From NCBI GenBank assembly GCA_910577765.1, contig CAJTOV010000025.1, forward strand, positions 1-30,536: a stretch of 30,536 nt of DNA, written 5' to 3'. The stretch comes from an uncultured Lachnospiraceae bacterium. GTDB taxonomy: Bacteria > Bacillota > Clostridia > Lachnospirales > Lachnospiraceae. Positions 23,929-30,536 of the stretch are shown piece by piece. The notes under the pieces are model-generated. The model searched no databases. It worked only from the letters and a program-made list of their open reading frames with translations, and had not been told where the DNA came from. Made by a program: the position numbers and the translations under genes. Position 1 is the first letter of the stretch; each line of letters begins with the position of its first letter.

Positions 23929-26900
23929 ATGACAAATGGAGCAAATTTTGTACATAAACAACTGCGGACAGAACTGAAAGAGTATATTAAATCCCAGTAT
24001 TTTGGAAAATCTACATTGCTTTTATCTGCAATTAGTTCTCAGTTAGATGATGAGGGGCTTTTGTATCGAAAACCATTTATCGAATCATCGCCTGCTTATA
24101 AGAGTCAATATGGTGGCATTCAATATACTGATTTGCCGGAATGGATGAAGGACTATTTTGAAAAATTGGCAGAGGCTGGGATTGGCGTCCACAAATCTCC
24201 TTTTTTGCACCAGATAAAGGCCCTGGAGACAGCAGTGGCTGGTAAGGATCTTTTTGTTGCTACAGGCACTGGCTCTGGTAAAACAGAATGTTTTATGTGG
24301 CCGCTTATGGCGAAACTTGCAAGTGAGGCCCGTAACTCTAAGGAAGCCTGGAGAATGCGTGGCATCAGGACGATTATTATGTATCCTATGAATGCTTTGG
24401 TCTCTGATCAGATTAGCAGACTGAGACGTCTTATCGGAGACCCGGAAAATAAATTTATTAATATTTTCAGGGAGGTTTGTGGACAGGATATACGCAGACC
24501 TCAATTTGGCATGTATACTGGCAGGACGCCTTATCCGGGAGAAACGCCGGAGAAAAAACAGGATAGAGCACTTGAAAAAACATTGGAAAGAATCACATTT
24601 CCTCAAACAGATGAAGAGAAAGATTTTTTTGAAAAGCTGTTGGATAGCGGAAAAATACCTGCCAAGAGTGATATGGAAAGCTTTTTGAAACGACTTCATG
24701 GCAGCAGTCATATTCCTAATGATGAAGATGCGGAGTTGATTACCCGGTTTGAGATGCAACAGTTCAGTCCGGATATCTTGATTACAAACTATTCTATGCT
24801 TGAGTATATGCTTCTCAGACCTCGTGAGAGGAAAATGTGGTCAGACACAAAAGAATGGCTGAGTGCAGATGCGTCTAACAAGCTGCTATTTGTTATTGAT
24901 GAAGCCCACATGTATAGAGGTTCGTCTGGTGGAGAGGTTGCTTTGCTTATCCGGCGTTTATTCCATAAACTTGGGATTACGCGTGATCGCGTTCAATTTA
25001 TATTGACTACCGCCAGTATGCCGGACAGAAATGATGCTGACCGATATGCGGTTATGCGGTTTGCAAATGAACTGACGGCGGCTGATAAGGATAGAAAATT
25101 CTGTTATCTCACTGGTGAGATAGAAGAAATTCAGGATAAACTTCAATATGATATTCCTTTTTTAAAATTTGAGGAAACGCAGGCTTCATATTTTGAAGGT
25201 AAAGAAGAGAAACGTCTGAAGGCTTTGAATGAGTTTTGGAAAGACGTGGAGGAAACAGCCGCACCTTTTGGAGATTTGGAATCGGCATATGAGTGGCTGT
25301 ATGACCATATGATTGCATATAGGCCTTTTTATGAGCTGATTCGCCTCTGCCGCGGCAATGCGGTGTCTCTGCGGGAGTTGGCAATTACGATTTTTCCTGG
25401 GGTTGATGAGGAACGTGCTCTTTCTGGAGTGAGTGTTCTTCTGGCAATTGCGCCGCTGGCCAGAAATGAAAAGGGGATTGTGCTGTTTCCTGCTCGTATG
25501 CATATGTTATTTAAAGGAATTCATGGCGTTTATGCCTGTGCAAATGAAAATTGCCAGTGTTCTCACTCGGATGGTTCTCTGACTTTGGGTGATATCTTTT
25601 TGTCCGATGGCAGGCTTGTGTGTCCTCATTGCAATAGTGTTGTATATGAGCTTTATAATGACAGAAGGTGTGGTGCGCTTTTTTATAAGGGATATATTTT
25701 GGAGAATGATTCTTTCCGGGGGAGTGTTTATCTTTGGAATTATCCTGGGCAAGTAATAGACCGCCGTATGAAAGAGATTCATTTGTTTCTTCCGGGTAAA
25801 GATGATGAGCCTATTTCACAACAAGGTGAACATCCCATGCTGCCTTGCTATCTGGATGTGCATAGTGGGTTTTTGAATTTTAGAGATGATTCTTTGGAAG
25901 GAAAACAAGGAATAAGGAAGCTTTATTATTGTAAGTATTCTGTCAAAGGACGTCCTCAGATTATAACTTTTTCGACTTGTCCTCATTGCAGACATCAGTT
26001 GTCAAAGGCACAGTTGACTTCATTTAGCACACGGGGAAATCAATCGTTTTTTAACTTAATTAAGGCTCAGTTTCAGGTGCAGCCTGGGGTGCCTGGCAAA
26101 GATCAGAATCCGGATCGTTTGCCAAATGAGGGACGAAAGGTATTGCTATTCTCAGACAGCCGTCAACGGGCAGCAAAGCTTGCACGGGATATGTCGGAGG
26201 CTTCTGATCTCATGTCTGTTCGTCAGTTGTTTGTGCTGGCAATTGACAAAATGGAAAAGTCTGTGACAGAACGGTCTATGGATCGATTATATGATTACTT
26301 TTGCCTTGCCGCAGGGGAAAAGCATGTTCAACTGTTTCATGATTTGGAAAGAGAGAAATTTGCTGATAATTGTTCTTTAGCGCTTCGCGGTTATGAGCGC
26401 AGTGTGAAGCGAAATCGAGAGTACACCCCAAGGTTTTCTATGGAAAACGCCCCGATAAAAATGCAGGAATATTTATTGCGGTTATTTTCTGGGGGTTATA
26501 ATACGCTGTATGATTCTGCTACAAGTTGGATTGAGCCTACAGAACAGGCTCTTATGGATGCTATTGAACGATTGGAAGATTATAACATTTGCATAACGGA
26601 TCAAGAGTTTGTGGAAGTGTTTCACGCATGGATTATTTTTGTATGTGATACGGCGACTGCTTTAGGACATAGGATTACAGATATGGTGCGGGAGAACGTC
26701 CGTATAAATTATGGTGGGTATGGTCTGAAAAAGGACTGGAATTTCCCGAAAAGGATTCGGGAAATCATGGGATGGACAGAGAAATCTCAAGATGTCGATG
26801 TGTGGCGCAGAGTTTTAAGGGAGATGTTTCTGGATACGACAGAACCAGATAACGGAAGATTTTATGTAGATCTTTCTCGAATAAAGCCCAGGTTTGATGA

Positions 26901-29178
26901 AAATCACTGTTGGTACAGGTGTGAGAAGTGTTCTGAGATAACACCGTATTTGCTGAGGGGCAGATGTCCAAGCTGCGGCGGACCGGCAATTCATACAATG
27001 TCAGATGAAGAGTATGAATCCTTGAATTTTTGGAGAAAACCCATTGAGGATGCATTAAATGGGGAGAGGATTCGTGTGATTGATACTGAGGAGCATACAG
27101 CTCAACTGTCTCATAAAGATCAGCGGGACGAGATGTGGAGTAAAACGGAAAAGTATGAACTTCGTTTTCAAGACTTGATTCAAGAGGGTGAAACGCCAGT
27201 AGATATTCTCAGCAGTACTACTACTATGGAGGTGGGTATTGATATCGGGTCGCTGGTTGCGGTTGGTCTGCGAAATATTCCCCCTATGAGGGAGAATTAT
27301 CAGCAGAGAGCCGGACGTGCAGGCAGACGTGGTTCCAGTTTGTCTACAATTGTGACATTCTGTGAGGATGGGCCACATGATACATTGTATTTTAAAAATC
27401 CGATCCCCATGTTTCGAGGAGACTCCCGGAAACCATGGATTGATATCAGAAGTAAAAAATTATTGCAAAGACATTTGAGCATAGTGATTTTACAGGAGTT
27501 TCTTACAGAGAAAAGTTCAAGTATGGACACTTGTTTAGCAGTAGATTTTGTGGATGAGTACTTGGCAGATTTTGTGGGATTTGTTGCAAAATACAGGATT
27601 TCAGCGGAGGATTTGCTTATACCGAGAGGAACTTTATTTGATTTTCAAGAATTCAGGAATGAGCTGGAAGGAAATTTTAAAATATTGAAGGAGAAGCGTG
27701 ATACACATCCAGAGCTGTTTGGTGCGGAAGGAAATACTGAGTCGGAGCATAAAAAAAGTTTATTGGATGCGCTTTATGAGGAAGGGATCATACCAACCTA
27801 TTCTTTCCCTAAGAATGTGGTTAGTACCTATATCACAGATACCAATGGTAAAGTGACCTATGAGGTTGATAGAGGATTGGATATTGCGATTGGGGAATAT
27901 GCGCCCGGGAGGGCGATTGTGGTGGATAAACAGACTTATCAGATTGGTGGGTTTTATTATCCTGGCAGTGAACGGCAGCATGGAAAAGCTCTGACACCGG
28001 CACGTACCTATACTGAAGATCCGAATTATTTAAAGCCGGTTCTCAGATGTCCTGATTGTGGTTGGTTTGGTCTTGCAGAAGAAAAAACCAGAGTATGTCC
28101 TTTTTGCGGTAATCGGGGACTTGAGAGGGACAGACAAATGCTTCGTCCGTGGGGATTTGCTCCTGTAAATGCAGGACCGATTTCAGATGCTCAATTAACA
28201 GAGGAATATTCTGCTGTTCAGCAGCCGCTTTATTCAACATTGCCTGATTCTGATGAGATGCAGGCGCTTTCTGGCTGCAAACATATAAGAATTGCTTCCA
28301 GAACCAATCAGCGAATTATCATGTTGAACAGAGGGGTGGAGAATCATGGATTTATGGTGTGCAAGGACTGTGGCGCTGCAATGCCAGGAGATGAGAATTA
28401 TGTTCTTAGCAAGATAAAGCGGCCATATCATTCAAAATTTGCCCGAAATGGATGTCGGCATGTAAATGTGGAGAATATAAATCTGGGTTATGATTTTATA
28501 ACGGACATGTTGGTGATGGAATTTGCTCTGGCCAGTACACGGATTGATACCAGGCGAAATGATAATCCATGGCTTAACCGGGCAGCGTTATCGTTGGCAG
28601 AAGCCATTCGTCTGGCAGCGAGTAAAGCCTTGGATATTGAGTTTACGGAGCTGGTAACAGGATATCGGTTAAGGGAGAATGCAAAGGGATTTTTTGTGGA
28701 TATTTATTTATATGACAGCCTTTCTAGTGGTGCGGGATATGCGGACAGTGTAGCAGAAGAAATAGAATGGCTATTAGATGAAGTCGAAATGCTTCTGCAA
28801 AGCTGTGATTGCGGAAGTTCATGTTATAAATGTCTGAAACACTATCGAAATCAGCATGTGCATGGCCTTTTGGATCGATATGCTGCATTGGAACTTTTAA
28901 ATTGGGGGAAAAGTGGTATTTTGGCATCGGCTGTTTCGATGGAGGAGCAGATACGGTATATTGGCTCATTGAAACAGATATTGGGGATGTCGGGATATGA
29001 TATCCATATTTTTTCCGATTCTATTATAGTCAGAAAACGGGGAATTCAAAAGAAAATTGTAGTCTATCCGGCAATGTGGGTGGAACCTTTTGAAAAAGAT
29101 GTGATATATGTCAGTGATTTTTGTATTAAATATGCACGGCCTTATGCAGTGCAGAAGATTATTGAGAATTTTTGTTAG
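23929..29178 (+). CDS. Giant DEAH helicase with DUF1998-type C-terminal domain and zinc ribbons
   Basis: A 1749-residue superfamily 2 helicase. Visible motifs: Walker A GTGSGKT (113-119, K118), motif Ia YPMNALVSDQ, ITNYSMLEY, motif II D324-E-A-H, motif III LTTAS, motif IV LLFSDSRQRA, motif V STTTMEVGIDIG and motif VI QQRAGRAGRR (1125-1134). Between the RecA lobes lies a very long insert with CxxC zinc ribbons near 537-570 and 684, plus one near 998-1020. After the helicase core come further zinc ribbons near 1374-1400 and 1478 and a DUF1998-type end with C1626-x-C1628-x3-C1632-x2-C1635. DISARM encodes these two parts as DrmA and DrmB; DruE and the smaller MrfA are fusions. No PLD or methylase domain is seen. 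ATG 23929 follows AGAGGA. All helicase motifs are intact, so ATP-driven DNA translocation is expected. Confidence 0.9.
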   Translation: MTNGANFVHKQLRTELKEYIKSQYFGKSTLLLSAISSQLDDEGLLYRKPFIESSPAYKSQYGGIQYTDLPEWMKDYFEKLAEAGIGVHKSPFLHQIKALETAVAGKDLFVATGTGSGKTECFMWPLMAKLASEARNSKEAWRMRGIRTIIMYPMNALVSDQISRLRRLIGDPENKFINIFREVCGQDIRRPQFGMYTGRTPYPGETPEKKQDRALEKTLERITFPQTDEEKDFFEKLLDSGKIPAKSDMESFLKRLHGSSHIPNDEDAELITRFEMQQFSPDILITNYSMLEYMLLRPRERKMWSDTKEWLSADASNKLLFVIDEAHMYRGSSGGEVALLIRRLFHKLGITRDRVQFILTTASMPDRNDADRYAVMRFANELTAADKDRKFCYLTGEIEEIQDKLQYDIPFLKFEETQASYFEGKEEKRLKALNEFWKDVEETAAPFGDLESAYEWLYDHMIAYRPFYELIRLCRGNAVSLRELAITIFPGVDEERALSGVSVLLAIAPLARNEKGIVLFPARMHMLFKGIHGVYACANENCQCSHSDGSLTLGDIFLSDGRLVCPHCNSVVYELYNDRRCGALFYKGYILENDSFRGSVYLWNYPGQVIDRRMKEIHLFLPGKDDEPISQQGEHPMLPCYLDVHSGFLNFRDDSLEGKQGIRKLYYCKYSVKGRPQIITFSTCPHCRHQLSKAQLTSFSTRGNQSFFNLIKAQFQVQPGVPGKDQNPDRLPNEGRKVLLFSDSRQRAAKLARDMSEASDLMSVRQLFVLAIDKMEKSVTERSMDRLYDYFCLAAGEKHVQLFHDLEREKFADNCSLALRGYERSVKRNREYTPRFSMENAPIKMQEYLLRLFSGGYNTLYDSATSWIEPTEQALMDAIERLEDYNICITDQEFVEVFHAWIIFVCDTATALGHRITDMVRENVRINYGGYGLKKDWNFPKRIREIMGWTEKSQDVDVWRRVLREMFLDTTEPDNGRFYVDLSRIKPRFDENHCWYRCEKCSEITPYLLRGRCPSCGGPAIHTMSDEEYESLNFWRKPIEDALNGERIRVIDTEEHTAQLSHKDQRDEMWSKTEKYELRFQDLIQEGETPVDILSSTTTMEVGIDIGSLVAVGLRNIPPMRENYQQRAGRAGRRGSSLSTIVTFCEDGPHDTLYFKNPIPMFRGDSRKPWIDIRSKKLLQRHLSIVILQEFLTEKSSSMDTCLAVDFVDEYLADFVGFVAKYRISAEDLLIPRGTLFDFQEFRNELEGNFKILKEKRDTHPELFGAEGNTESEHKKSLLDALYEEGIIPTYSFPKNVVSTYITDTNGKVTYEVDRGLDIAIGEYAPGRAIVVDKQTYQIGGFYYPGSERQHGKALTPARTYTEDPNYLKPVLRCPDCGWFGLAEEKTRVCPFCGNRGLERDRQMLRPWGFAPVNAGPISDAQLTEEYSAVQQPLYSTLPDSDEMQALSGCKHIRIASRTNQRIIMLNRGVENHGFMVCKDCGAAMPGDENYVLSKIKRPYHSKFARNGCRHVNVENINLGYDFITDMLVMEFALASTRIDTRRNDNPWLNRAALSLAEAIRLAASKALDIEFTELVTGYRLRENAKGFFVDIYLYDSLSSGAGYADSVAEEIEWLLDEVEMLLQSCDCGSSCYKCLKHYRNQHVHGLLDRYAALELLNWGKSGILASAVSMEEQIRYIGSLKQILGMSGYDIHIFSDSIIVRKRGIQKKIVVYPAMWVEPFEKDVIYVSDFCIKYARPYAVQKIIENFC

Positions 29179-29304
29179 AAGTATTTATACCTTACCGGAT
29201 ATCTGTCAGCTCCTAAAGGGTTTGTATGAATGGGATGTCCGCAGGATGTGGATTAAGAGAGTAGATTGTAATAATAGATTGTCGGAATAAGATTGGGTGA
29301 TTTT

Positions 29305-30339
29305 ATGGACAAAAAGATACAGATCAGAAATAGTACTACGGATTTTCTTGTGTTTACCAAACAGAATGGGGAGGACGGCATTGAGGTCAGAGTTCATGAT
29401 GAAGATGTATGGTTGACACAAAAGAGCATGGCGAGGCTTTTTGATTGCTCGACGGACAATATTGGTTTACATTTGAAAAATATTTTTGCCAGCGGAGAGT
29501 TAGAGTCAGAAGCAGTTACCGAGGAATCCTCGGCAACTGCTTCTGACGGCAAAAAATATAGGATGAAATTTTATAATCTTGACGCGATTATCTCAGTGGG
29601 CTATCGAATTAATTCCATTCGGGCAACCCAGTTCAGGCAGTGGGCAACAAAGGTATTAAAGACCTTTGCGATTCAGGGGTATGTGTTGGATAAAAAACGG
29701 CTTGAAAATGGGCAGATATTTGATGAGGAATATTTTGAGCATTTACTTGATGAAATCAGGGAAATTCGTGCAAGTGAGAGAAAATTTTATCAAAAGATAA
29801 CCGATATCTATGCAACGGCAGTGGATTATTCTCCTACAGCGGCTACATCTAAGGATTTTTTTGCCATGGTTCAGAATAAGCTGCATTATGCAATTCATCA
29901 TCATACGGCTGCAGAGGTGATCGTAGAGCGTGCAGACCATACAAAAGAACATATGGGGTTGACTACTTGGAAAAATGCTCCAATGGGTAAAATCGTGAAA
30001 TCGGATGTCAGTATTGCAAAGAATTATTTGACAAAAGTGGAGATGCAGGATTTAAATCAGTTTGTCACTATGTATTTGGATTATGCGGAACGACAGGCAA
30101 GAAGACAGATTCCTATGACTATGGAAGATTGGTCGAAAAGACTGGATGTATTTTTGGAATTTAATGAGGAAGAGATCTTGAGGGATAAGGGTAAGGTATC
30201 AGCTGAAATCGCTAAAAGCTTTGCTGAGAGTGAATTTGAAAAGTATAGAGTGATTCAGGATGGACTGTATCAAAGCGATTTTGATAAGCTATTATTTGGG
30301 ATTGGTGAAAGTGGGAAAGAAAACTCGAAAATGATCTGA
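29305..30339 (+). CDS. rhuM: RhuM-family protein
   Basis: A 344-residue protein of the Virulence_RhuM family. The N-terminal half has the family block VWLTQKSMARLFDCS, which reads as a helix-turn-helix DNA-binding segment, then YNLDAIISVGYRINS and FRQWATKVLKTFAIQGYVLD. The C-terminal half has the Fic/DOC-like-looking HHHTAAEVIVERADHTKEH and AKNYLTKVEM blocks seen in full-length members. Its function is unknown; it was named after a Salmonella pathogenicity-island gene and often sits beside restriction or other defence genes. I prefer ATG 29305 behind GGGTGA; TTG 29293 would add only four residues. It lies 126 bases after the helicase, in a gap with no clear promoter, and may be a separate unit or a distal gene of the same operon. 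Confidence 0.88.
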   Translation: MDKKIQIRNSTTDFLVFTKQNGEDGIEVRVHDEDVWLTQKSMARLFDCSTDNIGLHLKNIFASGELESEAVTEESSATASDGKKYRMKFYNLDAIISVGYRINSIRATQFRQWATKVLKTFAIQGYVLDKKRLENGQIFDEEYFEHLLDEIREIRASERKFYQKITDIYATAVDYSPTAATSKDFFAMVQNKLHYAIHHHTAAEVIVERADHTKEHMGLTTWKNAPMGKIVKSDVSIAKNYLTKVEMQDLNQFVTMYLDYAERQARRQIPMTMEDWSKRLDVFLEFNEEEILRDKGKVSAEIAKSFAESEFEKYRVIQDGLYQSDFDKLLFGIGESGKENSKMI

Positions 30340-30468
30340 CACTAATCCACCGTTGCTTTTGCCTGGGCTTAGCACTAATGTGCTATACTCTTCACGAAGT
30401 TATGCGGGTTTCAGCGATTTTCGCTCAAAAAAAGTGAAAAAAGTTTGTGACATTAATTTGACATACGC
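30340..30468. other. Non-coding right end of the island
   Basis: No gene is visible. The stretch holds a perfect palindrome TAGCAC-TAAT-GTGCTA (30370-30385), a short inverted repeat AGCGA-TTT-TCGCT (30413-30425), an A-rich tract, and two TGACAT boxes 11 bases apart (about 30448 and 30459) just before the right direct repeat. Such symmetric and repeated boxes next to an attachment core could bind a recombinase; no protein is assigned. Confidence 0.45.
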
Positions 30469-30510
30469 GGGGTATGGGGCGATTTGTGTGAGGGGGAGCC
30501 TGCCGGTGTA
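30469..30510. repeat. Right 42-bp direct repeat (attR-like)
   Basis: Matches 18478-18519 at 41 of 42 positions and encodes the same C-terminal subtilase residues in the same relation to a stop codon (TAG here, TAA on the left). Upstream of 30469 no subtilase coding sequence continues. This copy is most simply the original 3' end of the gene displaced by the island. Confidence 0.9.
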
Positions 30511-30536
30511 GAAATGAGGGGGATTTTGGGATAATA

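Larger units (their letters stand above)
18478..30510. mobile_element. Genomic island (~12 kb) at the 3' end of the subtilase gene
   Basis: The segment is bounded by 42-bp direct repeats, is visibly far more A+T-rich than the DNA to its left, and has different codon use. Both repeat copies encode the same subtilase C-terminus (GYGAICVRGSLPV then a stop), so the insertion restores the host gene, as tyrosine-recombinase islands commonly do. No integrase, excisionase, replication or conjugation gene is inside. It must therefore be mobilised in trans, be a remnant, or have arrived by recombination. Contents: a four-gene helicase-DUF1998 operon and a RhuM-family gene. Confidence 0.82.

Noticed and set aside
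18624..29178. Calling the island operon DISARM or Druantia outright
   Set aside because: Only the helicase and DUF1998-type parts are shared; no methyltransferase, PLD nuclease or DruA-type protein is present, and the partner proteins do not resemble theirs by eye.
30413..30440. A plus-strand terminator after rhuM (AGCGA-TTT-TCGCT)
   Set aside because: The short stem is followed by an A-rich tract, not a T-run, so it does not read as a terminator on that strand.
1..30536. CRISPR arrays, tRNA or rRNA genes
   Set aside because: I saw no regularly spaced repeats and nothing that folds or reads like a tRNA or rRNA; a covariance search would be the firm test.

Overview
The window looks like the chromosome of an anaerobic, Gram-positive member of the Clostridia, most likely a Lachnospiraceae-type gut bacterium. 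The basis is strong purine-rich Shine-Dalgarno sites before nearly every gene, a Csp-type subtilisin-like protease, a YfcC-family carrier, an AAA-ATPase-like/PD-(D/E)XK protein of the kind common in gut anaerobes, and GC-rich coding sequence over the first 18.5 kb. No species call is possible from this alone.

Left part (1-5.1 kb): the end of an IS66-family insertion sequence lies on the minus strand (1-438). It is followed on the plus strand by a two-gene unit (YfcC-family carrier plus uroporphyrinogen-decarboxylase-family protein) and an AAA-ATPase-like nuclease-family gene with its own promoter. A cluster of strong hairpins closes this part.

Molybdenum block (5.0-12.6 kb): one apparently continuous plus-strand run starts from a good promoter at 5025-5053. 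It encodes a MobA/MocA-like nucleotidyltransferase fused to a ModE-type DNA-binding domain, a MoeA-like molybdopterin-binding protein with a cysteine-rich tail, MoaC, MoaA, a MOSC-MogA fusion, and the molybdate ABC transporter ModA-ModB-ModC. It couples molybdate uptake, pterin synthesis and cofactor maturation. MoaD, MoaE and MoeB are not in the window. A palindrome just downstream of the promoter is a candidate site for autoregulation by the fused ModE domain.

Middle housekeeping genes (12.6-18.5 kb): a Nudix hydrolase, a GGDEF-EAL protein with both signature motifs degenerate, a clear intrinsic terminator, an M32 carboxypeptidase, and a Csp-like subtilase with an intact catalytic triad and a glycine/serine-rich insert.

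Right part (18.5-30.5 kb): a markedly A+T-rich island of about 12 kb sits exactly at the 3' end of the subtilase gene. It is bounded by 42-bp direct repeats (18478-18519 and 30469-30510, one mismatch) that both encode the end of the subtilase, so they resemble attL and attR. No integrase is encoded inside. The island carries a tight operon: a zinc-finger (CoiA-like) gene split at a run of seven T, a 910-residue coiled-coil protein with a degenerate P-loop, a 334-residue protein of unknown family, and a 1749-residue DEAH helicase fused to a DUF1998-type domain with several zinc ribbons. A RhuM-family gene follows. The helicase-DUF1998 theme is shared with DISARM, Druantia and MrfA, but none of the partner genes expected for those systems (methyltransferase, PLD nuclease, DruA-type protein) is present. 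I regard this as the best candidate in the window for an undescribed, probably anti-mobile-element, system; that function is inferred, not shown.
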